DNA of 64,000 bases from Lichenicola cladoniae (GTDB lineage: Bacteria > Pseudomonadota > Alphaproteobacteria > Acetobacterales > Acetobacteraceae). A model generated the notes under the pieces. That model ran no database searches and was not told where the DNA came from. It saw only the letters and a program-made list of their open reading frames with translations. Of this stretch, positions 48,456 through 56,020 are shown piece by piece. How positions within the stretch are numbered: the first letter of the stretch is position 1; the number at the start of each line of letters is the position of its first letter. Where the stretch lies: positions 4,531,501 to 4,595,500 of the forward strand of contig NZ_CP053708.1 in the NCBI RefSeq assembly GCF_013201075.1, read 5' to 3'. A program made the position numbers and the translations under genes.

Positions 48456-48875
48456 CTAGACCGAGACGGTGCCTTCGTCCGGTATCTGGCCGTTCGGTGT
48501 CATGCCATGGACGGCGTTCGGCAGATGCTGGCTGAGCTGGGACAGGAAGTCGCTGGGCTGCATGCCGGCCTGGCTCGCCATGCTCTGGACCTGGTCCTGA
48601 CCGAACACGCTCTGCAGTTGCCCGGGTGATACCGACTGGTTGGCACCGTTGCCGATCCAGGATTCGGCAATATGGCCGAGGCCGGCCTGCTGGAAGCTGG
48701 ACAGCAAGCCACCGATGCCACCGGCCATGCCCTGGCCGCCCGCCATTCCACCCATACCCTGTCCGCCGGCCTGGTTGCCGCCGCCAAGCATGTTCATCAG
48801 GATGCCACCGATCGGGGAGGCGCCACCGCCGGAACCGCCCATCAGGCCGCCAATCACCGAATCAAGAAGTCCCAT
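48456..48875 (-). CDS. YidB family (DUF937) protein
   Basis: This 139-residue glycine- and methionine-rich protein matches YidB/DUF937: N-terminal MGLLDSVIGGLMGG, the block GGLLSSFQQAGLGHIAESWIG, and VSPGQLQSVFGQDQVQSMA with the C-terminal PSDFLSQLSQHLPNAV. The Gly/Met-rich middle carries short repeats (GGQGMGGMAGGQGMAGG). It is soluble with no signal peptide; the function is not established. The 256 bases upstream (48876-49131) hold no gene. Confidence 0.9.
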   Translation of the reverse strand: MGLLDSVIGGLMGGSGGGASPIGGILMNMLGGGNQAGGQGMGGMAGGQGMAGGIGGLLSSFQQAGLGHIAESWIGNGANQSVSPGQLQSVFGQDQVQSMASQAGMQPSDFLSQLSQHLPNAVHGMTPNGQIPDEGTVSV

Positions 48876-49131
48876 AGTCGCAGCCCTAATGGTTGATGTT
48901 CATTGACTAGAACCGAGCCCGGCAAGGTCTCGAAGACGATTCAACACTGTGCAAAACCGTCCGGTCCCGCCCTTCCGATTTACTGAAATCCGTCCGGCCT
49001 TCGATATAATGGCCGTTTTCCAGTCAAACCTGGGGGACAGTCCTGTAACCCGAAGGCTGCGGAGAGGTTTCAGCGGCTCGACGATAGTTTCCGTCGTGAC
49101 ACTGGCCGTGCTCCGCCACCGGCAGGATTGT

Positions 49132-49611
49132 CTACTGCGTATCGAGCGGGACCGCGGTGATCGAGTTGTAGGGGCTGCCCCCCGTCGTCAACGCCTTGGT
49201 CGACCAGGCCAGATAGAGCAGTACGCGCTTGTCGCGGTCATAGATCCGGGACACGCGCAGCTCCTTGAAAAAGAACGAGGTGCTCTGGCCGAAAACGACC
49301 TCATTATCGGGCAGGTTGCCCGTGGGGATCGGCTTACCGGTCGCGCGGCACGCGAGCGAGAAGCGCGACGGGTCGGTCGCCAGCCCAAGCGAGCCTTTCA
49401 CGCCACCGGTTTCCGCGTGCGAGAGGTAGCACGACACGCCGCTGACCTTGGGGTCGTCGTAGCGATCGACCACGATCTTGTCGTTTCGGCCCACCAGTCG
49501 GAAGGTCGTGCTGACCGCACCGATCCGGACGCCATCGTCGGCCAGGGCGGCGGGAATGGTCGCGAGCAGGGCCAGCGTCGCGCCGGCACTTATGCGCTTC
49601 AGACGTGTCAT
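49132..49611 (-). CDS. creA: CreA family exported protein
   Basis: This 159-residue protein has a signal peptide (ALLATIPAALA, cleavage near residue 24). It also has the CreA pattern: VSTTFRLVGRNDKIVVDRYDDPKVSGVSCYLSHAETGG, SLACRATGKP and RVLLYLAWSTKAL. CreA is a conserved periplasmic protein with no proven activity. The ATG at 49611 overlaps the stop of the upstream GMC oxidoreductase as ATGA, so the two are co-translated, which is an uncommon pairing. Confidence 0.9.
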   Translation of the reverse strand: MTRLKRISAGATLALLATIPAALADDGVRIGAVSTTFRLVGRNDKIVVDRYDDPKVSGVSCYLSHAETGGVKGSLGLATDPSRFSLACRATGKPIPTGNLPDNEVVFGQSTSFFFKELRVSRIYDRDKRVLLYLAWSTKALTTGGSPYNSITAVPLDTQ

Positions 49612-51185
49612 GCGTTCAGCCTGCCCTTGATATGATCCGCGACGCGGAGTGCGTTGGCGATGATGGTCAGTGTCGGGTTCACCGCGCCGATCGACGGAAA
49701 GAAGCTGGCGTCGGTGATATAGAGGTTGTCGAGCTGGTGCGCCTTGCAGTCGAGATCGAGCACCGACGATTTCGGATCGGGACCGAAGCGGCAGGTCCCG
49801 GCCTGGTGCGCGGTCCCACCGATCGGGATATCCTTGCCGAGATACAGGTTCCGGTCGATCAGCCCCGGCCACGCCCCCATCGGTGCCACGATCTTCTTCA
49901 GCTTGGCCCGCAGACGCCTGGCCGCCTCCTCGCTGCTCTCCTCGACCTCCAGCACGACCCTGTCGCCATCGTAGCGGACGCGGTTTTCCGGCCGCGGCAG
50001 GTCCTCGCTTTGCAGCCAGAAATCCATCGAATGCCGGGCCATCATCTCGAACGGCATCTCCGGCATCCATGACAGGAAGCCCGGCAATGCCTCGCCGCGA
50101 ATCTGCTCGCCATGCGACGCGGCGCACATCTGGATCAGGCCGAGCGGAAACTCCCAGTCGTCGGCTCCGAAATAATAGTCGCTGAGCGCCAGCGTCTTCT
50201 GGAACACGGTGTCGTTCGGCTCCTTCAGCAGCGCCATCACCACCGACATGGTATGACGCATGTAATTACGGCCGACCTGGTCCGAGCCGTTCGCGAGTCC
50301 GGTGGAATGGGTGTCGGACGCGGATCGCAGCAACAGCAGCGCCGAGCTGAGCGCCCCGGCGGCCACCACGACGATATCAGCGGAATACTGCTCGTCCCGG
50401 TTCTCGCGGCGTACATGGACACGGCTGACGCTCCGGCCGCTGGCATCGGTTTCCAGCTTCGTCACGTAGGCGCCGGTCAGCAGCGTGAAGTTCGGATACG
50501 CTGCGCGCGTCGGATCGACGCAGATCACCTGCGCATCCGCCTTGGCATTCACCGCGCAGGGGAAGCCGTCGAACGCATCGCATCGTATGCACGGGCTGTA
50601 GGTCGTGGCGCTGCCGTCGGGGTTCTGGTCGAGCTTGATGCCGAGCGGCAGATGGAACGGATGCAGGCCCTGCCGCTGCAGCACATCGCTCAGCTCCTGC
50701 ACGCGCGGCTCGTGCTTGACCGGCGGGTAGGCGTACGGTGCGCTCGACCATGGCTCGGTCGGATCCTCGCCACGCTGGCCATGCACGTGGAACAGCGTCT
50801 CGGCCTGGGTATAATATGGCTCGAACACGTCGTAGCCGACTGGCCAGGCCGGCGAGAGTCCGTCCTTGTGCTGGATTTCGCCGAAGTCGCGCTCTCGCAG
50901 CCGAAACAGGGCGGAGCCATAGACCTTGGAATTGCCGCCGACATAGTAATGCAGGCCTGGATGAAAACTCTCACCCTTCCGGCCGTACCAGGTTTCAGTA
51001 GCCTGATAGGTCCCGTCGACGAACACGGTCTTGGAGTCCCAGTTGCTTCTCGACCGCGGCAGGTAGTCGCCGCGCTCGAGCATCAGGATGCGCTTGCCGG
51101 TTGGCGCCAGCCGTTGCGCCAGGGCACCGCCGCCAGGTCCGCTACCAATGACGATAATGTCGTAATGGTCGCCAGTCGCTGCCAT
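49608..51185 (-). CDS. GMC-family FAD-dependent oxidoreductase
   Basis: This 525-residue flavoprotein belongs to the glucose-methanol-choline family and oxidises an alcohol or sugar. The FAD-binding GSGPGGGALAQRLA is at residues 14-27, ERGD at 37-40, and the second FAD segment HYYVGGNSKVYGSALFRLRE near 79-98. The catalytic pair is His460 (GGTAHQAGTCRFG) and Asn503 (AVNPTLTI). A cluster Cys199-x2-Cys202-x7-Cys210 (CIRCDAFDGFPC) is of interest as a possible iron-sulfur or structural site. No signal peptide is present. It is divergent from the sulfite-oxidase-like gene and coupled to creA. Confidence 0.92.
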   Translation of the reverse strand: MAATGDHYDIIVIGSGPGGGALAQRLAPTGKRILMLERGDYLPRSRSNWDSKTVFVDGTYQATETWYGRKGESFHPGLHYYVGGNSKVYGSALFRLRERDFGEIQHKDGLSPAWPVGYDVFEPYYTQAETLFHVHGQRGEDPTEPWSSAPYAYPPVKHEPRVQELSDVLQRQGLHPFHLPLGIKLDQNPDGSATTYSPCIRCDAFDGFPCAVNAKADAQVICVDPTRAAYPNFTLLTGAYVTKLETDASGRSVSRVHVRRENRDEQYSADIVVVAAGALSSALLLLRSASDTHSTGLANGSDQVGRNYMRHTMSVVMALLKEPNDTVFQKTLALSDYYFGADDWEFPLGLIQMCAASHGEQIRGEALPGFLSWMPEMPFEMMARHSMDFWLQSEDLPRPENRVRYDGDRVVLEVEESSEEAARRLRAKLKKIVAPMGAWPGLIDRNLYLGKDIPIGGTAHQAGTCRFGPDPKSSVLDLDCKAHQLDNLYITDASFFPSIGAVNPTLTIIANALRVADHIKGRLNA

Positions 51186-51284
51186 GATCCGTTATCTTCC
51201 AGTTCTCGAATTTGTCAGGTGATCAACCTCTGGGTTGCGATCCGGTTCGCAGGGCCCGGTCGGGTCAAAATCACGCCACCGTCG

Positions 51285-52451
51285 ATGCAGGACGCACCTT
51301 GCGGCGCCCATGACGTTAGGAGCCATGGAAAAGCGACCGCAACCGGAGACACGAGCATCCCTAGTCCATTCGCCTCCAGGCACGACCTGATCGTCCACTC
51401 CCACGAGCCCTATAATGCCGAGCCGAGACTCGACCGGCTCAGGGCGGCGTCGATAACCCGGCAGTCGGACTTCTATGTCCGCAGCCATGGCAATATCCCG
51501 CAGCTGGACGGGGCCGGACACCGATTGAAGGTCGGTGGCCTCGTGCGGACACCTCTCGAACTGACGGTCGATAACCTCAGGACCCGGTTCACCGAGCGAT
51601 CGGTCATGGCTGTCATGCAATGCGCCGGCAACCGCCGCGCCGATATGCAGGGGGTGAAACCAACCTCCGGGGATCCCTGGGCGCCGGGTGCGATCGGCAA
51701 TGCTGTCTGGACCGGCGTCTCGCTGCGCGACGTGCTGCATGCGGCGGCTGCCGAAGCCGATCCGGCCCTGCATGTGGCATTCGACGCCTGCGACGATGTG
51801 GACATGCAAGGGGAAGGGCACTTCAAGTACGGCGTTTCGATCCCGATGCCCAAGGCGGTTTCACCGGACGTGTTGCTTGCCTATGCAATGAATGGCGAGG
51901 CACTGGCTCCGGAACACGGCTACCCGTTGCGTGTCGTGGTGCCGGGCTTTGCCGGCGTGCGCAGCCCGAAATGGCTGTCGCGGATCACCGTGCAGGATGC
52001 GCCATCCGACAATCATATGCAGGCCCGGGACTACAAGCTGCTGCCCGCGGATGTCACCGAGGGCACCGTCGACTGGGACCAGGGCGTCACGATCTACGAC
52101 ATGCCGCTCAATTCGGCGATCTGCGAGCCTGCGGCAAACTCGGTTCTGGATGCCGGACGAACCACCCTGCGCGGCTATGCGGTCGTGACGGCACGCACGA
52201 TCGTCCGCGTCGACGTTTCGATCGATGGAGGCAGGAGCTGGAGCCAGGCCAAGCTCGAGCACGACGCCGCCGCACTCTGGAGCTGGACCTTCTGGAGCAT
52301 CACCCTCGATCTTCAGGAAGGCTCGCATGAGCTGGTCGTCAGGGCCTGGGACTCAGCCGGTCAAACCCAGCCGGCACAGCCGGACGATGTCTGGAACTTC
52401 AAGGGCTATCTGAGCGCCGCCTGGCACCGCATCCAGGTGTCGGCACGCTGA
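51285..52451 (+). CDS. Sulfite oxidase family molybdenum-cofactor enzyme
   Basis: This is an oxidoreductase with the sulfite-oxidase fold (388 residues from ATG 51285). The Moco domain (about 30-240) includes LIVHSHEPYNAEPRLDRL, the cofactor Cys in MAVMQCAGNRRADM, and YGVSIPMPKA. The dimerisation Mo-co_dimer domain runs from about 265 to the end (RVDVSIDGGRSWSQAKL; WSWTFWSITLDL). No signal peptide or heme motif is present, so it is likely cytoplasmic or lacks a cytochrome domain. The start is uncertain; an in-frame GTG at 51219 is possible. It faces a TDT-family exporter whose relatives export sulfite. Confidence 0.88.
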   Translation: MQDAPCGAHDVRSHGKATATGDTSIPSPFASRHDLIVHSHEPYNAEPRLDRLRAASITRQSDFYVRSHGNIPQLDGAGHRLKVGGLVRTPLELTVDNLRTRFTERSVMAVMQCAGNRRADMQGVKPTSGDPWAPGAIGNAVWTGVSLRDVLHAAAAEADPALHVAFDACDDVDMQGEGHFKYGVSIPMPKAVSPDVLLAYAMNGEALAPEHGYPLRVVVPGFAGVRSPKWLSRITVQDAPSDNHMQARDYKLLPADVTEGTVDWDQGVTIYDMPLNSAICEPAANSVLDAGRTTLRGYAVVTARTIVRVDVSIDGGRSWSQAKLEHDAAALWSWTFWSITLDLQEGSHELVVRAWDSAGQTQPAQPDDVWNFKGYLSAAWHRIQVSAR

Positions 52452-52556
52452 AATCTTCTCCATCATCCGCGACCGGTACAACCGATCGGGACCACGCTCG
52501 GGCGTTCGTTCCGGTCGAGGATCCATGGACCACGCTGCTCGCACGGCGGCAGACCG

Positions 52557-53732
52557 TCAGGCGATATCCGCTTCATCGGTGATGGGGGCGACGTTGCTCA
52601 TCAGGCAGGGCGAGAAGAACAGGTCGCCACGCCAGGCGCCCAACGCCGTGCGGCTGAATACAATGATCCACAGCATCAACAGCAACCCGACCAGGACAAT
52701 GCCGGCGTTGGCGAGGATGGCCAGATGGGTTTGCCGTGCGAGCGCCAGCGTTGCCACTGCATAGACTCCGAGCGGGAATGTGAATCCCCACCAGCCTATA
52801 TTGAACGGCATGCCGTCGCGCAGGTATCGGATCGTGACCATGATTGCCAGGGCCAGCCACCAGATTCCGTAGCCCCACAGCATGGTGCCGCCGATCACGC
52901 CGATCGCCTGGGCCACGATGCCGACCGATTGCATGCCGACAGCTGCAAATACCGAGGGCGCATCCTGTCCAAGCAGCAGCAGCCCCAGAGCGCCGGTACC
53001 GATCGGACCAAGTGCGAGCCATGCGGACGCTGCCATATCCTTGTGTGGCAGCTTGTGCAGGATCAGGCGCAACACCAGGACGACCAGGATGCTCAACGCC
53101 AGCGGCACCGAGAACGCCCAGAGCGCATAGCTGAGCATCAGTATCCTGAACGCCACCTGCGGATCGGCCAGATGCGGGACGAGTTGAGCTCCGCTCGCGG
53201 CGGCGACCTCGGCTGCCACCACCGGCAACAACCAAACCGCCGTCATCTTTTCGATGCTGTGTTCCTGGCTGGTGAACATCAGAAAGGGGATCACCAACCC
53301 CGACGCCAGAGACATCGCCACGTCCACCCACCAGAGCGCATGTGCGATCGGCAGGGATGCCGGCCCGATGACCGACGCTCCAAAAACGAGGAAGCCGTTG
53401 ATGATGGTGGCCAGCCCCATCGGTATGGCGCCGAAGAACATCGACATAACGGAATGACCGAAAATGCGCTTGGCACCGTCGAAAAAAAATATCCAGCGCG
53501 CGGCATAGAGTCCGCTGAACAGCACGAACAGGACGATGTCGAACAACCAGAGGCCGCACGCCAGCTGATGAAGGCCGGGTATCGATACCGGAATCTGGTT
53601 CAGCGCCAGGGCAAGAATGCCGGTGCCCATCGTCGCCGTGAACCAGTTCGGGGTGAATTGACGCACCAGTTCGCGGGAACTGCTCAGCCGGGTGAGCGGG
53701 CGGGGAAAAATAAGTATTGGGGAGGGAGTCAT
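52557..53732 (-). CDS. TDT-family transporter (SLAC1/TehA/Ssu1-like)
   Basis: This is an integral membrane protein of the tellurite-resistance/dicarboxylate transporter family (391 residues) with ten predicted helices, starting FTPNWFTATMGTGILALALNQIP. The opening motif is close to that of the sulfite pumps of this family, and relatives carry malate or anions. ATG 53732 is used; a TTG at 53747 is possible. The gene converges on the sulfite-oxidase-like gene, 105 bases apart, which favours sulfite or a related anion as cargo (inference). Confidence 0.88.
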   Translation of the reverse strand: MTPSPILIFPRPLTRLSSSRELVRQFTPNWFTATMGTGILALALNQIPVSIPGLHQLACGLWLFDIVLFVLFSGLYAARWIFFFDGAKRIFGHSVMSMFFGAIPMGLATIINGFLVFGASVIGPASLPIAHALWWVDVAMSLASGLVIPFLMFTSQEHSIEKMTAVWLLPVVAAEVAAASGAQLVPHLADPQVAFRILMLSYALWAFSVPLALSILVVLVLRLILHKLPHKDMAASAWLALGPIGTGALGLLLLGQDAPSVFAAVGMQSVGIVAQAIGVIGGTMLWGYGIWWLALAIMVTIRYLRDGMPFNIGWWGFTFPLGVYAVATLALARQTHLAILANAGIVLVGLLLMLWIIVFSRTALGAWRGDLFFSPCLMSNVAPITDEADIA

Positions 53733-53934
53733 CGGTTTCCGGTCCAAACCTGTCGGCTGCTATGCCCGCGCGAGCATGCTCTAATAGAACCTTTCTGATG
53801 AATACACGAAAGGTCAGGAGCGTTTGCTTTTTGGGACGGCTCGATTTGCAGCCGTCCACCGGGCCGGAGGCAATAATTAGTGAGTTGTCTATGCAACTGA
53901 ACTCGATCGCCATCGATTATTACGACAGAAAGCC

Positions 53935-53961
53935 TTGTCGCTTGCACGTCCAGGCTATACT
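53935..53961 (+). promoter_or_regulatory. Candidate sigma-70 promoter of the AT-hook gene
   Basis: TTGTCG (53935-53940) and TATACT (53956-53961) with a 15-base spacer lie 34 bases ahead of the ATG at 53995. The spacer is short of the optimum, so strength is uncertain. AGGA lies between the predicted start site and the ATG. Confidence 0.35.
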
Positions 53962-53994
53962 CACCGGCAACGTCTCATCATTACAGGATTTATA

Positions 53995-54444
53995 ATGGCT
54001 CGCACGACCACGAAGACGACTCGGGCTCCTGCCAAGCGGACTCCCGAGCCGGCACCGAAGAAGCGGGTTGGCCGTCCGGTCGGTTCCAAGAACCGCGTTC
54101 CGGCTCCCGTAACGAAGGCAAGAAGCGCCCCCGCTCCGGTAAAGCGCACTGCGGCTCGCAAGCCCGCTCCGGCTGCGCCGAAGCTGAACAAGGCCGAACT
54201 CGAAGCGCAGGTCGTGAAGCTCGAGCGCACCATTGCCCGCCTGCGCAAGCAGAATGCGGAGATGAAGCAGACTGCCCGCCAGCCTGCTCCGACCCCCGAG
54301 CCCGCCCCGACGGTCGCAGCGACACCCGAGAAGAAGTCGAAGCGTACCGCCGCCGCCACGCCGAAGACCCGTCGTTCGTCGAAGCGCGATGCCGCGCAGG
54401 ACACCGACACCTCTGCCGAGTCCGACGTAAACTCCGAGGACTAA
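53995..54444 (+). CDS. Basic AT-hook/coiled-coil protein, probable nucleoid-associated
   Basis: This 149-residue protein is made mainly of Ala, Pro, Lys, Arg and Thr. It carries an AT-hook-like motif KKRVGRPVGSKN at about 21-32, whose GRP core contacts the AT minor groove in that class. A central predicted coiled coil lies at about 64-92 (LNKAELEAQVVKLERTIARL and onward). A second basic Pro/Ala region and an acidic tail (DTDTSAESDVNSED) follow. It resembles histone H1-like bacterial proteins in composition but matches no family I can name. Its own promoter candidate and a strong terminator make it a single-gene unit. DNA binding and self-association are inferences. Confidence 0.78.
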   Translation: MARTTTKTTRAPAKRTPEPAPKKRVGRPVGSKNRVPAPVTKARSAPAPVKRTAARKPAPAAPKLNKAELEAQVVKLERTIARLRKQNAEMKQTARQPAPTPEPAPTVAATPEKKSKRTAAATPKTRRSSKRDAAQDTDTSAESDVNSED

Positions 54445-54459
54445 GGTTATTTCAAGACC

Positions 54460-54491
54460 TGCCGAGGCTGTCGTCATCGACAGCCTCGGCA
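54460..54491 (+). terminator. Intrinsic terminator after the AT-hook gene
   Basis: A perfect 14-base-pair stem is formed by 54460-54473 and 54478-54491 with loop TCAT, followed by GCACCTTTCGCTT. It begins 16 bases past the stop codon. The T-tract is short, but stem strength and position support termination. Confidence 0.75.
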
Positions 54492-55280
54492 GCACCTTTC
54501 GCTTCTGACAGTCGCAGCCCCATTTCGCCCCGGCCCTCTATCGGAGTGCCCAGCTATCCAGCGAAACACAGGTCACGCGATGGGCGCCGAGCCAGCTGGA
54601 AGCCCGGGCAGGGTAATCAGGCAAAAGCAGCGCCCTTTATGGTCAGGACTATTCGGGATGCCAGCTGCCTGAACAGCTGAGCGTCAAAGCTCTCATGCCG
54701 CGACCTCGGTTGGTCGACGAACCGGTCGATTGTGACAAAGTATGGAAGCGGCCACCGGGATGAATTTCGTCCGAACCCGCCCACCAATCTCAAAAACACA
54801 GCTGCTCGATTGCTCGCCGATATAACGACCAGCGCCAGGCATTCCTGCTTCTTCAGCAGGACCTTGCACGACTGGCGGGTCTCATCGCACAGCCATGCTC
54901 AACCTGCTGCTGACCGCTGCCTTTGTTCCCGGGATCGTAGCCGAGCTGATGATTTCAGCCATAGGACTTAATCCGACTCCCGCCGCCGTTCCGCAGCTGG
55001 ACGGTGTTGTGCCACTGCTCGCGACCAGCGTCATAACGACAATCGGGCGGCATCGCGGCATGCTACGAGCTGCTGCGTCATCACCCGCTATAGGCAAATC
55101 GTTGCGGTCCGGGCACGGCGGCGATTGCAGTCTCTGCCGATACGCGTTTCATTCTCGACGCAGTCAACCAAGGTCATGCTGACGCGGAGCTACTCAGAAC
55201 GTGGCCTTCGAGACGCTCGCTTCAGGCCCGATACCAGCGGTCGACCCTTTCGGCTCGACCGCTGGGAGTAATCGGAAAGA
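54492..55280. other. Region with no recognised gene
   Basis: About 790 bases without a supportable gene. The best open frame (plus 54895-55182) begins with a hydrophobic stretch but loses protein-like character after 25 codons and has no ribosome site. Base composition is lower in GC than nearby genes. Decayed coding sequence or an untranslated RNA cannot be excluded. The right end contains the end of the Spy-like gene transcript. Confidence 0.4.
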
Positions 55281-55754
55281 TCAGTCGGACGGCGTTTCGC
55301 CAGCCTGGTGCAACGCGTGTTCCTGATCGTGCAAAGCGGTCAGTTGCGCATGGATGCTTGCGGCCTTGGCGATCTGATCCGAGGTCAACAGGTTGCGGAC
55401 GGCGATCTCGCTCGCAACATGCTTCGCACCGAGCTGCTGCATGAGCGACGTCTCCTGCTGCTCCAGCGGCGCAATCGTCGCCTCGGTCACGTCGCCGGCC
55501 GACAGCAAAGTCGTCTCGATCTGTTCGTGGATCGCATGAATCTGGTCCCGAAGGCTCTTCGAGTCCTGATGCTCGGCCTTCATCAGTGCATGCACCTTGG
55601 TTTTCTGGGTGTCGGTCAGCGTCACGCCGTCGAGCAACCCGTCGCCGTGGTGCCAGCCACCGGGCCCGCCGCCATGACCGGGCTGTGCGAAGGCGGCTCC
55701 GGCACTTGCGACGCCGAGCACGGCCGCGGCAGCAATTATCTTGAAGGTGAACAT
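55281..55754 (-). CDS. Spy/CpxP-like periplasmic protein
   Basis: This 157-residue exported protein has a signal peptide ending AGAAFA (about residue 23), a Gly/His-rich start (QPGHGGGPGGWHHGDG), and then helices with the LTxxQ-like pattern typical of Spy/CpxP periplasmic chaperones: GVTLTDTQKTKVHALM and NLLTSDQIAKAASIHAQLTAL. Such proteins protect periplasmic proteins under envelope or metal stress. ATG 55754 is chosen behind AAGGAAG; the open frame to 55805 lacks signal features. No two-component system adjoins it. The Psp envelope-stress operon lies about 7 kb away. Confidence 0.82.
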   Translation of the reverse strand: MFTFKIIAAAAVLGVASAGAAFAQPGHGGGPGGWHHGDGLLDGVTLTDTQKTKVHALMKAEHQDSKSLRDQIHAIHEQIETTLLSAGDVTEATIAPLEQQETSLMQQLGAKHVASEIAVRNLLTSDQIAKAASIHAQLTALHDQEHALHQAGETPSD

Positions 55755-56020
55755 CCTGGGGCTTCCTTGGGCTGATCCATCCCGACACGCGGGACCTGCA
55801 CCCATGATGCCAACAAGTTGTAACGACCCCTATCGCGTTCAGAAACCGATTGTAACCTCGCGACCTCCCCCCTCTGCCCGCCGGTGCTGCCTCCATGGGG
55901 GACGATCCTGCCCGCGCCGGCGGTGCATTCCAGCCACGATTTGATACCCGGACCCAGCTTGTGGAGAATGCGCAAAACCGGGCAGTCGATCGCAGGACGC
56001 GCCCCAGGAGAAGACGCCAG

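Noticed and set aside
53717-53995. Open frame of 92 codons upstream of the AT-hook gene
   Set aside because: It overlaps the transporter gene start on the opposite strand and the candidate promoter region, and it has no protein-like features.
54895-55182. Small hydrophobic protein candidate
   Set aside because: Only the first 20 residues are hydrophobic, there is no Shine-Dalgarno sequence, and the remainder is Arg/Ser/Cys rich like random high-GC translation.
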